A stretch of DNA of 64,000 nucleotides from assembly GCF_002836505.1 (NCBI RefSeq), contig NZ_PJBF01000059.1, forward strand, positions 211,857-275,856, read 5' to 3'. The stretch is from Psychrobacter sp. Choline-02u-9. GTDB taxonomy: Bacteria; Pseudomonadota; Gammaproteobacteria; Pseudomonadales; Moraxellaceae. Below, in pieces: positions 34,405 through 43,956 of this stretch (positions are counted from its first letter, which is position 1; each line of letters begins with the position of its first letter). The notes under the pieces were generated by a model, which saw only the letters and a list, made by a program, of their open reading frames with translations, searched no databases and was not told the DNA's origin. Position numbers and translations under genes: made by a program.

Positions 34405-36909
34405 CTAGAACCATTCAACAGCACGGTCATACCAAGTATCAGCACGGTCTTCATCACCTTCACTTTGCTCGCTGCTACCTGCTGCATCATCAGATTCAAC
34501 AGCTTCACCATTTGGAATCTCTAAACCTTCGCGGCGACGTTGTTGATTGATATCACCTTGCTGGTTCTGAAACTGTGTCTGTTCACGAGCACGATCTTGC
34601 TGATACAGGCTCAGCGCACAACTACTGGCTTCTTCTGGTAGATGAGCTGACATTACTGGTAAGTAGCGAGCGTTAGCGCAGCGTTCATTAGACAGTTTGC
34701 CTGAGTTATTCTCTAACCATAACCACTCGATACCTTCTGGCTCTGGTAGGGCAACTGGAGTCAGTTTTAGGCGTTTCATATAATCTACCCAAACTGGTAA
34801 GGCGCCAGTACCACCACTCAAACCAATCGGTTTATTATCATCACGACCAACCCAAACGACACTCACATAGTTGCCACTATAGCCTGCAAACCAAGCATCA
34901 CGGTAGTCATTTGTCGTACCCGTTTTTCCGGCTAGGTTTAAATTACTGCCGAGTGATTGGGCGCGTCTGGCTGTACCATTTGAGACGACTTGCTGTAATG
35001 CATAGTTGGTCAAAAAGTTGGTTTCAGGTGGAATACTGCGCTGAGTGTTAAGCCCAGTACGCTGTAAAATACGGCCACGATCATCAATGACCGTACGGAT
35101 ACTGTGAATAGGAGTGCGGAAACCACCAGTGGCAAAGACTTGGTAAATACCAAGCATGTCCATCGGACTCAAATTAACTGAGCCTAATAATGCTGATGGG
35201 TAAGGTGGGATTTTTTCTTTGATACCCATGCGCTGTAATTGCTTAGCAAAGGTATTAACGCCGAACTCCATACCTAAGCGTACTGCCGCTTGGTTATATG
35301 ATTGAGACAGTGCCGTGGTAAATGGTACATAGCCATGATCACGGTTGTCGTAGTTTTTAGGGTTCCAATCAGTACCGTCGTTTAGATTGACCGTAATAGG
35401 GGAGTCATCTACTGAACTGGCCAAATTGTAACGACCGCTCTCAAGCGCAGTCATATAAATGATAGGCTTCAGCAACGAGCCGACTTGGCGTTTGGCATCT
35501 ACCGCGCGGTTAAACCCTGTAAATTCACTACCACTACCTACGACAGATACTAGCTCGCCAGTCTCAGGATTGGCACTCACTAACGCGCCTTGTAAATCCT
35601 TAGTTTTGCTACTATTACGGCGCAGTTCACCAAGTTTTCTATCAACGGCTTTATCTGCGGCCAATTGAGCGATAGGGTCTAGAGTACTGATAATAATCAG
35701 ACCTTCGTTTTTGAGGTCGTCAGAATAGTAAACGGTATTTAGTTCACGTTTGACAATATCTAAGAAATCAGGGAACTGGCTTTTGCCTTCAGCAGGCTTA
35801 TCCACGATGCCAAGCGGTTGCTTTAAAGCTTTGTCGTAGTCTTCTTGGCTCAATGTGCCCATGGTCAGCATGTTGTTAAGCACCACATCACGGCGTGCTT
35901 TTGAGTCGTTTGGGTTACGACGTGGGTTATAGATACTTGGGCCTTTTGCCATACCAACCAGCATCGCTTGCTGATCTAAGCGCAGCTCATTAAGTGGTTT
36001 GTCAAAATAAAACTGTGATGCCAAACCAAAACCATTAATAGAGCGATTGCCATTTTGACCTAAATAAATCTCGTTCAAATAGGTCTGTAAAATTTCATCT
36101 TTGCTGTAATGCAGCTCAAGTAGCACGGCCATCAATGCTTCATTGGCTTTGCGTTTGATGGTACGATCTGAATTGAGGTAAAAGTTTTTAATCAGCTGCT
36201 GGGTAATGGTCGAGCCACCTTGTCTGGCCCCACCAGTAAAGTTATTAATTACGGCACGGGCGATACCACGTACCGATACCCCTTTGTGCTCATAAAACGC
36301 GCGATCTTCGGTAGCGATTAGGGCATCAATTAACGGCTGAGGCACTTCGTCCAAAGACACAACCATCCGATCTTCATTGCTGTCGGGATAGATACCACCG
36401 ATATTGACAGGCTCTAGACGAATGATACCGCTTTTGGCAGGTAGGGTACTTTGAATAGACTCTACTTTATTGCCAGAAATCGTCATTTTGATGACTTGCT
36501 CGGCATCTTTATCATTAGCACTATACGTAAAGCCGCGAGTGTGAATAAAGTAAGTATTGCCAGTCCGATGATAAGTACCTGTGCGGTCATAAGCCTTGTT
36601 GCTTTGATAATTAAGCAACTCTAGCCATGTCTTCATTGTATCTCTATCGACATTGGCGCCTTGATACAGCTCAAGCGGCTGCGAATACACTTTGGCTGGA
36701 ATGTCCCAGCGCTTGCCCTCAAACTTATGAGTAATGGTGCGATCAAGTTTGATCAAATATAGCGCCAACAGCACCATGCCTGCGATGATGGTAATTAATA
36801 GCAGACTACTAAAGACCAAGCCGCGCTGCTGCGAGGGTAGCGTGTGCATAGCAGACTTAGATGACGCTGATAACTTGGTATTTGGTAACTTGTAATTAGG
36901 TTTTTGCAC
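34405..36909 (-). CDS. mrcB: Penicillin-binding protein 1B (bifunctional glycosyltransferase/transpeptidase)
   Basis: Polymerises and crosslinks peptidoglycan. One membrane helix (about 33-54) follows a short cytoplasmic tail. A UB2H-like region precedes the GT51 glycosyltransferase, with catalytic E201 in EDRAFYEHKG and the GGSTITQQL motif. The transpeptidase has S478-L-L-K481, the S537-Y-N539 motif and K662-T-G-T665. Length 834 aa (E. coli 844). The frame begins with GTG at 36909, 29 nt after the predicted transcript start; an ATG at residue 21 is a possible alternative. The C-terminal 60 residues are acidic and Gln-rich. The gene is followed by the LpoP-like activator. Confidence 0.95.
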   Translation of the reverse strand: MQKPNYKLPNTKLSASSKSAMHTLPSQQRGLVFSSLLLITIIAGMVLLALYLIKLDRTITHKFEGKRWDIPAKVYSQPLELYQGANVDRDTMKTWLELLNYQSNKAYDRTGTYHRTGNTYFIHTRGFTYSANDKDAEQVIKMTISGNKVESIQSTLPAKSGIIRLEPVNIGGIYPDSNEDRMVVSLDEVPQPLIDALIATEDRAFYEHKGVSVRGIARAVINNFTGGARQGGSTITQQLIKNFYLNSDRTIKRKANEALMAVLLELHYSKDEILQTYLNEIYLGQNGNRSINGFGLASQFYFDKPLNELRLDQQAMLVGMAKGPSIYNPRRNPNDSKARRDVVLNNMLTMGTLSQEDYDKALKQPLGIVDKPAEGKSQFPDFLDIVKRELNTVYYSDDLKNEGLIIISTLDPIAQLAADKAVDRKLGELRRNSSKTKDLQGALVSANPETGELVSVVGSGSEFTGFNRAVDAKRQVGSLLKPIIYMTALESGRYNLASSVDDSPITVNLNDGTDWNPKNYDNRDHGYVPFTTALSQSYNQAAVRLGMEFGVNTFAKQLQRMGIKEKIPPYPSALLGSVNLSPMDMLGIYQVFATGGFRTPIHSIRTVIDDRGRILQRTGLNTQRSIPPETNFLTNYALQQVVSNGTARRAQSLGSNLNLAGKTGTTNDYRDAWFAGYSGNYVSVVWVGRDDNKPIGLSGGTGALPVWVDYMKRLKLTPVALPEPEGIEWLWLENNSGKLSNERCANARYLPVMSAHLPEEASSCALSLYQQDRAREQTQFQNQQGDINQQRRREGLEIPNGEAVESDDAAGSSEQSEGDEDRADTWYDRAVEWF

Positions 36910-37346
36910 GGATGTCGCACCATTTTTGGATAAAAAACTGCCTCATAATGACGCAAATTGACAAATTTTTCAATCTATCATCGTCAACGCGGGCATTTAT
37001 TGGTCGTAGGCCATGAGCGATGGTACTGCTCATAGCAATGGCTTATAGTATAATCCCTATTAAAATACCGATACTTGTAAGAAAGCGTCAGTCACTTTCA
37101 ATCTGGTAGATAAACGCCATATAAGATAACAATTTACGATTGCCCTCACGATGTATTTTGTATGAATTCGCTGTTGCTAATTGTTTGCTATTAGCCGTTT
37201 GTTATGAATACTATGCTACTAACAGTAGTAATATTCATGTGATTAAAAACGGCTCTATTGCATGACGTACAGTACAGTCAATACGAGCAAGTTTGCTTTA
37301 AATGAATGCATTTTAAGCAAGCCTGTCAAAGGAAGTAAGCGCGACT
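36910..37346. other. Divergent intergenic region mrcB / copper ATPase
   Basis: 437 bp holding the mrcB promoter at the left end and, for the plus strand, a TATAAT at 37049-37054 with only weak -35 candidates. No other structure recognised. Confidence 0.45.
36945..36973 (-). promoter_or_regulatory. Promoter of mrcB
   Basis: Minus strand: -35 TTGAAA (36968-36973), 17-bp spacer, -10 CATTAT (36945-36950). Confidence 0.6.
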
Positions 37347-40145
37347 ATGTCTAGTATCCCATCATCAGTATCATCTGCTACCAATCACTCTTATGAAGAC
37401 ACTTCTATCATCGAAGGCTTAGTGCTTCCGCTGGCTGACCACTGCTTTCACTGCGGCGATCCCGTACCTCAGCCTCCGTTTTATGCTGAGATATTAGGTC
37501 AGTCACGAGAGATGTGTTGTATGGGCTGTCAGTTAGCTGCCCAAAGCATAGTAGAGGCTGGTCTTGAGCAGTATTATCTTGACCGATCGGAAATTAATCG
37601 TACGGCAAGTTTGCCAACTCAGCTGACGCGTCTTGAGGTCTACGATCATGACGAGATAAAATCACAGTTCGTTTACGCGCAAGATGGCATGTCAGTAGCA
37701 GAGCTGTCGGTTAATAACTTACGCTGTGCTGCCTGTACTTGGCTGATTGAGTCGCGTCTCGATGAGCTAGAGGGTATTGGTAAATGTCAGGTAAATCTGA
37801 CCAACCAACGTATGCGGGTCATTTGGGATGAAAACAAATTACCCATCAGTCGCATTTTAGCGGTCATCAACGAAATCGGCTACGAAGCCAAGCCTTATCG
37901 CCAAGATACACACGAAGCCATGCTGGCACGTCATAACAATCAAATGCTATTGCGTCTCGGCATCGCTGCACTAGGTTCGATGCAAGCGATGATGTATGCC
38001 GTTGCGCTTTATTTTGGTGAGTATAGCGACATGTTGATATTCCAACGTGACTTTTTGCGTTGGGTATCTTTGTTTGTGAGTACGCCTGTATTTTTCTATG
38101 CTGGCATTCCTTTCTTTACCTCCGCATGGTCAGCGATTCGTGCCCGCCAAGTCAATATGGATGTGCCCGTCAGTCTTGCGTTGATTATTACTTTCTTTGC
38201 CAGTCTTTACGCTACCATCACTGGGCAAGGGGAGACATACTATGACTCGGTCAGTATGTTTATTTTCTTTTTGCTGGCAGGGCGTTATATCGAGCATAAC
38301 GCACGTCTAAAAGCCGCAACTATGGCTAACGATTTGGTGGTCGTCGAGCCGGTATTGGTACAAAAAATCGCTGAAGACAAATCAGCAGCTGAGTATATTT
38401 TACAACTGCTAAAAGAAAATGAATATCAACAAGATAAAGCTATCGAAAATGAGGCTCAAAAGGGTTCGAGTGTAGCGGCTGAAGTCATGCCTGACTTTAT
38501 GCAGCGTATGGATGCCAATATTTATCAGCTCACATCACGCATCGCTCAAGACTGGCAGCAGTCACGTAACCAACAAAATGCGCAATCACAGCCCGAAGGC
38601 GATATAGAGTCAAAGCAAATGGTCACCGCTCATAGTTTACAGGTGGGTGACATCATTTTGGTTGAGGCAGGTTCAGAGATTATCAGTGATGGTATCTTGC
38701 TAAGTTCTACTGCAACGGTGTCACAAAGTCTACTGACGGGCGAAGGTGATTTAATCATCAAATCCCAAGGTGATTACATCGTCGGCGGTGCACAAAATGA
38801 CAGCCAGCCGTTCGAAATGCTAGTCACCGCATTGCCAAAGGACAGCCAGATAGGCTTAATTGATCGATTGATGAATCGTGCCATGAGCGAAAAACCCAAA
38901 TTGGCGCAGCAAGCGGATAAGTTGGCACGTTGGTTTGTGGCGCGTATTTTAGTATTGTCAGTCTTGGTATTTGTCGGCTGGTATATCGTTGATCCAAGCC
39001 AAGCTATTTGGGCTACCGTAGCAGTCTTGGTGGCTACTTGTCCTTGTGCGCTATCGTTGGCGACGCCGATTGCCTTGACCGTCTCAACCAATCGTCTGGC
39101 AAGCTATGGTTTTTTGACGACGCGTGGACATACATTACAAACGCTAGCTGAAATCACGCATGTTGCTTTTGACAAGACAGGAACACTGACTTATGGTAAA
39201 CCAAATTTATTAAATATCGAGTTAATCACATCAAAAAGTCAGACCGAATCTGATGGTTTATCATTAACAGCGCAAAAAGATACGCTCTTAGCAATTGCAG
39301 CTGCGCTAGAAGTAGGGAGTCGTCATCCAATTGCCCATGCGTTACTGACGGCGGCCTATCAGTTACATCTACCATCGACGCAAGTCGTACAGCATTATCC
39401 AGCGGGCGGTGTAGAAGCGATGATTGATGGCACTGTATATCGAATCGGTCATAAGAATTTTGCGTTAGACAGAACAGATAATAGCGCCAATGATATAGAT
39501 GCAAACGATGATATAACCATCGATCTGGTAGCTCAGCGAGCCAGCTCAGCAGTGGTATTGTCTTATCAAAACACTGATAGCAAAAAATGGCAGGCGCTGG
39601 CATGTTTTTATTTCAATGACAAGGTACGTGATAGTGCGCAGTCGATGCTCGATACGCTTAAAGAACTAGGTATCGAGTCTGTTATGTTGACAGGTGATCC
39701 AAGCCCGCAAGCGTTAGTGATGGCTGAGAACTTGGGAATGCAATCTGCATACAACGGACTATCACCAACCGATAAGGTCAATCATATTCAGCAGTTGCAA
39801 GCTAACGGTGCTGTGGTATTGATGGTAGGTGATGGTATCAACGATGCACCAGTGCTAGCAGCAGCAGATGTGTCGACCTCGATTGCAGGTGCGGCAGACT
39901 TAGCACAAGTATCTAGTGATAGTATTATCTTAAATGGACAAATCGAGGCCATCACTGCGGCTAAACGTATCTCTGATAAGACGGAACGTATTATCAAGCA
40001 AAACTTCCGTTGGGCACTCGCTTATAATAGTATCGTCCTGATACCAGCGGCTTTAGGTTATGTACCACCTTGGCTTGCTGCAATTGGTATGTCGCTCAGT
40101 TCGCTATTTGTCGTATTAAATGCATTACGCTTAAAACGTGCTTAG
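37347..40145 (+). CDS. Copper-exporting P1B-type ATPase, FixI/CcoI-like
   Basis: An inner-membrane heavy-metal ATPase. The N-terminus has the Cys-rich CFHCGDPVP and MCCMGCQLAAQSIV segments typical of the CcoI/FixI group that supplies copper to cbb3 oxidase, then an HMA domain with CAAC (LRCAACTWLIESRLDE). The membrane metal site is C565-P-C567 (ATCPCALSLATP), the phosphorylated Asp is D609 in DKTGTLT, and the hinge is MVGDGINDAPVL. The actuator loop has TGEGD in place of the usual TGES-x-P. An extra hydrophilic stretch of about 90 residues (about 338-425) is inserted before the actuator VGDIILVEAGSEI. Length 932 aa, about 100 more than usual. No cco genes are in the window, so the link to cbb3 oxidase is from family only. 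Confidence 0.9.
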   Translation: MSSIPSSVSSATNHSYEDTSIIEGLVLPLADHCFHCGDPVPQPPFYAEILGQSREMCCMGCQLAAQSIVEAGLEQYYLDRSEINRTASLPTQLTRLEVYDHDEIKSQFVYAQDGMSVAELSVNNLRCAACTWLIESRLDELEGIGKCQVNLTNQRMRVIWDENKLPISRILAVINEIGYEAKPYRQDTHEAMLARHNNQMLLRLGIAALGSMQAMMYAVALYFGEYSDMLIFQRDFLRWVSLFVSTPVFFYAGIPFFTSAWSAIRARQVNMDVPVSLALIITFFASLYATITGQGETYYDSVSMFIFFLLAGRYIEHNARLKAATMANDLVVVEPVLVQKIAEDKSAAEYILQLLKENEYQQDKAIENEAQKGSSVAAEVMPDFMQRMDANIYQLTSRIAQDWQQSRNQQNAQSQPEGDIESKQMVTAHSLQVGDIILVEAGSEIISDGILLSSTATVSQSLLTGEGDLIIKSQGDYIVGGAQNDSQPFEMLVTALPKDSQIGLIDRLMNRAMSEKPKLAQQADKLARWFVARILVLSVLVFVGWYIVDPSQAIWATVAVLVATCPCALSLATPIALTVSTNRLASYGFLTTRGHTLQTLAEITHVAFDKTGTLTYGKPNLLNIELITSKSQTESDGLSLTAQKDTLLAIAAALEVGSRHPIAHALLTAAYQLHLPSTQVVQHYPAGGVEAMIDGTVYRIGHKNFALDRTDNSANDIDANDDITIDLVAQRASSAVVLSYQNTDSKKWQALACFYFNDKVRDSAQSMLDTLKELGIESVMLTGDPSPQALVMAENLGMQSAYNGLSPTDKVNHIQQLQANGAVVLMVGDGINDAPVLAAADVSTSIAGAADLAQVSSDSIILNGQIEAITAAKRISDKTERIIKQNFRWALAYNSIVLIPAALGYVPPWLAAIGMSLSSLFVVLNALRLKRA

Positions 40146-40193
40146 TCTCTTTAAAAAGCATTTAATATAAACAGGTCTGTAAAGTTTGCTCAT

Positions 40194-40232
40194 AAAAAAA
40201 CCGCCTTCCATCAAATGGAAGGCGGTTTTTTC
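40194..40232 (+). terminator. Bidirectional terminator between the ATPase gene and the Bax-inhibitor-like gene
   Basis: Perfect 16-bp stem AAAAACCGCCTTCCAT/ATGGAAGGCGGTTTTT with a 3-nt loop; A and T tracts on both sides. Confidence 0.95.
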
Positions 40233-40264
40233 TATACAAAGATATTGTTAGGTAGCTCTTACAA

Positions 40265-40987
40265 TTAGTCTTGTAGATAGCTTAGCAGACGCATAAATTC
40301 GATATACATCCAGACTAAGGTCGCAAGAATACCAATACTGAACAACCACTCGTAATCTTCAGACACACCCATCGCCACACCGCGATCAATATTATCGAAA
40401 TCTAATAGCAAAGTGAAAGAAGCAATAACGATCACAAATAAGCTAAAGCCAATAGCGATAGCGCCACCTTCAAATAGGAACGGCAATGATGAGCCAAACG
40501 CTAGAGAAAGTACCCACTGTGCTACATAAACAAGCATAATGGCAATGACCGCCGAGGTCACGATAGAACGGAACTTTTCAGTAACCTTAACTAGACCTGA
40601 ACGATATAGACCAAGCATAACTGCAGCTGTGACGAAAGTTGCACACATTGCAGTGACTGGTACTGTTGGATACATTCTCATGAAAAATAACGAGATGCCG
40701 CCCAAAAAGATACCTTCTAACAAGGCGTAAGGCACTGCCAAAGTCTTGGCTTTTTGCGGCTTAAAGGTAATAAAAAGCGCCAGAACAAACGCAGCAATCA
40801 TGCTACCAAAGGCTGCCATCGTAATAAAACCTTGCGATAAACCTGCCATAAGCGCATAAAAGAAAAAGCCCACACCAGTAATGGCTGATAAACCAAGTAA
40901 CAAGCTGGTCTTTTGAATTACACCCTTGACCGTCATTGGATTACCGCCGATCGCAAATTCTGCGCGACTGACAATAGGATTGGCCAT
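40265..40987 (-). CDS. Bax inhibitor-1 / YccA family membrane protein
   Basis: A 240-aa integral membrane protein with about seven hydrophobic helices from residue 23 to 236. The family pattern is visible: KTSLLLGLSAITGVGFFFYAL, the repeated small-residue helices, and the C-terminal DFDNIDRGVAMGVSEDYEW loop with conserved acidic residues of the pH-dependent calcium leak site in BsYetJ-like proteins. In E. coli the relative YccA modulates FtsH. Function here is not established. Ends at a terminator shared with the copper ATPase gene. Confidence 0.88.
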   Translation of the reverse strand: MANPIVSRAEFAIGGNPMTVKGVIQKTSLLLGLSAITGVGFFFYALMAGLSQGFITMAAFGSMIAAFVLALFITFKPQKAKTLAVPYALLEGIFLGGISLFFMRMYPTVPVTAMCATFVTAAVMLGLYRSGLVKVTEKFRSIVTSAVIAIMLVYVAQWVLSLAFGSSLPFLFEGGAIAIGFSLFVIVIASFTLLLDFDNIDRGVAMGVSEDYEWLFSIGILATLVWMYIEFMRLLSYLQD

Positions 40988-41306
40988 ACATAAGTCCTTA
41001 ATAATAAAATATAAAAATAGTGATGTTAGTTACTTTAGCAAAACCGCCATTATTGTCAACTGTGTTTGCGTGACAACTGCTGCGGTGCAACCTCAGGCTG
41101 CTCATTTGCTAGTGCATCGAGCTACTGTATCGCTCAATACGCTAATTGAAAAACTGAACAGACAGATTTGGCTAAGTAAAACATTCGATAGCTTTTATAT
41201 GGGGTCAGTTACGACAGTTAACAACGATAATTCATAAACATGCTAGTCTAAGCGCGCATTTATCGCTATCATTACCTTGTACTTCACCGTTATACCGAGT
41301 CGTTTT
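40988..41306. other. Divergent intergenic region Bax-inhibitor-like gene / nadK
   Basis: 319 bp. No clear promoter, hairpin or gene seen; the one open frame that crosses it also overlaps the Bax-inhibitor-like gene on the other strand and has no family resemblance. Confidence 0.35.
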
Positions 41307-42311
41307 ATGGAAAACTCAGCGCAGTCAGCAAGATTGCCACACTTACATGAATCAGAGCTATTCCACGCTATTAAAAATCCTGCCTTTAGGCGTATTGGTC
41401 TAATGGGCCGTGCTGGTAAACGTAGTGTCACTCAAAGCTTGGTACAGATTGCCCAAACCGTCAATGATATGAATTTGACGTTAATAATGGATGTACAAAC
41501 GGCCAATTTGCCAACGCTTGACCTCACAGACATAGAAAGAGTCAAAATCGTCAAACGTGGTTTGATTGGTGAGATTTGTGATTTAGTTATTGTGGTTGGC
41601 GGTGATGGTTCGATATTACATGCTGCTGAAGCGCTAGCACGCTACCGTGTACCTGTATTAGGGGTTAACCGTGGTCGCTTAGGATTTTTAGCAGATGTAA
41701 AACCTAATGAAGCTGCGTTTAAGTTACGTCAAGTGCTGATGGGAGACTATCAACTGGACCATCGGTTTTTATTGACGATGGAGATACGAGAAGGGCGCAA
41801 AATTATCCATGAAGATATGGCGCTGAACGACATCGTACTGCACGCCGGTAAATCCGTACATATGATTGATTTTCAGATGAAAATTGATGGACATGATGTT
41901 TATAGACAGCACAGTGATGGCTTGATAGCAGCAACACCGACTGGCTCTACCGCTTACGCCTTATCAGGTGGCGGTCCAATCATTCATCCAAGTATGGACG
42001 CTATTTGTCTGGTACCGATGCATCCCCATACATTATCTAGTAGACCGATTGTGGTCAGCGGTAATAGTGAGGTTTGTATTCGTATTCATGAAGACAATCG
42101 TACTCAGCCGATGGTGAGTGCGGACGGTAAGCCAAGCGTGCCACTTGAGCAAGAGCAGCGCCTACACATTCGTAAGCATCCTGATAAGCTTACCTTGTTG
42201 CACCCACCTGGGTTTGACTTTTATGAGGCCTGCCGTACAAAGCTGCACTGGAACGTACATGCCGAAGAATTCAGTCTTGATGTCGATGATGATATTATAG
42301 ACGATGAATAA
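41307..42311 (+). CDS. nadK: NAD kinase
   Basis: Phosphorylates NAD to NADP in the cytoplasm. The catalytic GGDG motif is in VIVVGGDGSILHAAEAL, followed by GVNRGRLGFLADVKP, the NE-like LNDIVLHAG, and GLIAATPTGSTAYALSGGGPI. The ATG at 41307 gives 334 aa; a TTG at 41277 would add ten. The length exceeds the usual 290-300 because of an N-terminal extension and an acidic C-terminal tail (DVDDDIIDDE). A yeaC-like gene follows after 55 bases. Confidence 0.96.
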   Translation: MENSAQSARLPHLHESELFHAIKNPAFRRIGLMGRAGKRSVTQSLVQIAQTVNDMNLTLIMDVQTANLPTLDLTDIERVKIVKRGLIGEICDLVIVVGGDGSILHAAEALARYRVPVLGVNRGRLGFLADVKPNEAAFKLRQVLMGDYQLDHRFLLTMEIREGRKIIHEDMALNDIVLHAGKSVHMIDFQMKIDGHDVYRQHSDGLIAATPTGSTAYALSGGGPIIHPSMDAICLVPMHPHTLSSRPIVVSGNSEVCIRIHEDNRTQPMVSADGKPSVPLEQEQRLHIRKHPDKLTLLHPPGFDFYEACRTKLHWNVHAEEFSLDVDDDIIDDE

Positions 42312-42366
42312 GCGTATCTATTAGACCAAAATATGATACAAAAAATGGTAGTGGAGAGTAGGTAAG

Positions 42367-42678
42367 ATGGATAAACAAACAATACTAGCAAGTCTAACGC
42401 CCGAAGTGGTTGATAAATTTCGTATGGCGATTGAGCTAGGTAAATGGCCTGACGGTCGTAAGATTACCGCTGAGCAGCGCGAGACTTGTATGCAAGCAGT
42501 GATGGTATGGGAGCATGAGCACCTGCCGCCAGCCGAGCGTACAGGTTATATTCATAAACCCGTAAAAGATGATGGTTCTGTCGTTGGCGCTGAATGTGAC
42601 GTCGAGCACGAGCATCACTATCCTAATATGCCGAATCCTAAAGGCGCGGTACAGCCTGTTAAGTTTCGTGATAAATAG
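42367..42678 (+). CDS. YeaC family protein (DUF1315)
   Basis: A small soluble protein of unknown function. The family signature is visible: LASLTPEVVDKFRMAIELGKWPDGRKIT at the start and MVWEHEHLPPAERTGYI in the middle. The final third is His/Glu-rich (ECDVEHEHHYPNMPNP), a possible metal ligand set. Length 103 aa (E. coli YeaC 90). The position after nadK suggests cotranscription. Confidence 0.82.
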   Translation: MDKQTILASLTPEVVDKFRMAIELGKWPDGRKITAEQRETCMQAVMVWEHEHLPPAERTGYIHKPVKDDGSVVGAECDVEHEHHYPNMPNPKGAVQPVKFRDK

Positions 42679-42721
42679 ATTTATAAATAAGTTGTAATAG
42701 TTGTTATAAAAACAATTATCA

Positions 42722-42757
42722 TAAAAAAGCCACGCTATATAGCGTGGCTTTTTTTAC
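42722..42757 (+). terminator. Terminator between the yeaC-like gene and the HopJ-like gene
   Basis: Near-perfect palindrome GCCACGCTATATAGCGTGGC with A/T tracts on both sides; works in either direction. Confidence 0.95.
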
Positions 42758-42804
42758 TTTACCAATAATTAAATTATCAGAAATAGCTTAATCACTATAA
42801 ATGA

Positions 42805-43179
42805 TTAAATAGCAGTCGTATCGACACTAGGACGAACCGTTAGCGGATTCTTTTGCATCAAGAATCCTTGCCAGCCCCAATGTAAAAAATTACGGATATT
42901 GGCATGATCGGTACCGTTAGGCGTTGCTTGAACCTTGGTATAATGTTCGCCAAATAGCTTAAGCGTGTCCAATTGGTTCAGGCCATGGTGCTTAGCAAAA
43001 CCAAAAATCTTTGCGCTACCTTCGTTCTCACCGGCTGCATTATGTACCATCCCATTCACAAAAGGGGCAGGCGCATAGCGATAAAAATCATCGATAAAGC
43101 TGATGACATCATTGAATCCAATGGCTTTTTTGTTCAAACCATTAAGTAATGCCGATACATCTGATTGGCGGATACTCAT
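42805..43179 (-). CDS. HopJ type III effector family protein
   Basis: A 124-aa protein matching the HopJ family, which was named from a Pseudomonas syringae effector but is spread in free-living bacteria with no type III system. Typical features: FNDVISFIDDFYRYAPAPFVNG, then SAKIFGFAKHHGLNQLDTLKLFGEHY and the ANIRNFLHWGWQGF segment. Real role unknown; no secretion genes are near. Confidence 0.85.
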   Translation of the reverse strand: MSIRQSDVSALLNGLNKKAIGFNDVISFIDDFYRYAPAPFVNGMVHNAAGENEGSAKIFGFAKHHGLNQLDTLKLFGEHYTKVQATPNGTDHANIRNFLHWGWQGFLMQKNPLTVRPSVDTTAI

Positions 43180-43280
43180 AAATAAATGACCTCAGAGCAG
43201 ATTAAAAAAACAATATAATATTTATGTGTGCTCAATGATGATAGTAGCCGTTGAGCGTTCAGCATTATAATTTAGCTAGC

Positions 43281-43526
43281 TTAGCGATTAAAGTAATCTT
43301 CATCATCAAACGAAGGCGAAAAGTTGCCTTGCTCAAGATGCTGCATTTGCGACTGTACAGAACGCTCATGCTGAATACGTTGATAAATCTCTTCGCGGTG
43401 TACTGCAATATCTTTAGGTGCGTTTACACCGATACGTACTTGATTGCCTTTGACGCCTAGAACCGTCACACTTACTTCGTCGCCAATCATTAGCGTTTCG
43501 CCCACGCGGCGTGTCAAAATTAACAT
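43281..43526 (-). CDS. csrA: Carbon storage regulator CsrA
   Basis: An RNA-binding dimer that controls translation and mRNA stability. The first 58 residues are canonical ([42 protein letters not shown]) with the RNA-contact R44. The last 23 residues are an extra tail rich in Gln, Ser and acidic residues (E. coli CsrA 61 aa, here 81); a similar extension is known in Acinetobacter. AAGGAGTGTGACGC precedes the ATG. It follows alaS-lysC, a conserved order in gamma-proteobacteria. Confidence 0.96.
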   Translation of the reverse strand: MLILTRRVGETLMIGDEVSVTVLGVKGNQVRIGVNAPKDIAVHREEIYQRIQHERSVQSQMQHLEQGNFSPSFDDEDYFNR

Positions 43527-43777
43527 GCGTCACACTCCTTATGTCGCATCAACAAATTATTACTCATCAGATTACTTCTCAATTGCAGAGCATCACCGCA
43601 GCACCAAACACGCAATATAACCATTATCACGATGCTCGATATCGTGCCAATAGCGGTAATGATAGGTAGATTCATTTAGCCCAAATGAAAGCCCCATTAT
43701 AGGCGGCATAACAGATACTGTCACGGTTTTTCACAAAACTATTAGGTAAATGCTCATTTCAACTATGCTAAAAAATA

Positions 43778-43805
43778 AAAATAGGACCTAAAAAGATCCT
43801 ATTTT
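43778..43805 (-). terminator. Probable lysC terminator
   Basis: AAAATAGGA (43778-43786) pairs with TCCTATTTT (43797-43805); on the minus strand a T-rich run follows. Confidence 0.65.
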
Positions 43806-43880
43806 ATTTAAGTACTGTTTTTATTTAGATACTATTAATTCAAACGCTATTAATTTAAATACTGTTTATCTACATACTAT
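43806..43880 (-). repeat. Degenerate AT-rich short repeats
   Basis: TACTGTTT and ATACTATTAATT-like words recur four or five times (TACTGTTTTTATTTAGA, TACTATTAATTCAAACG, CTATTAATTTAAATACTG). Between the lysC stop and its terminator. Confidence 0.35.
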
Positions 43881-43956
43881 ATAAAGTATAAAGTCATTAA
43901 TAGCGGTTAATAGATAACCATTAAAGCTAATGCTATATTTTAACAGTTTTTATGTC

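Larger units (their letters stand above)
43527..43956 (-). other. Intergenic region lysC-csrA
   Basis: 430 bp. Contains the lysC terminator (43778-43805), the AT-rich repeat block at 43806-43880 and presumably the csrA promoter, which I cannot pick out with confidence. Confidence 0.45.

Noticed and set aside
40926..41237. Plus-strand frame across the Bax-inhibitor-like gene start and the nadK upstream region
   Set aside because: Overlaps a solid gene on the other strand and shows no motif or ribosome binding site.
42805..43179. Evidence of a type III secretion system from the HopJ-like gene
   Set aside because: The HopJ family is widespread in bacteria without type III secretion, and no secretion genes are near.
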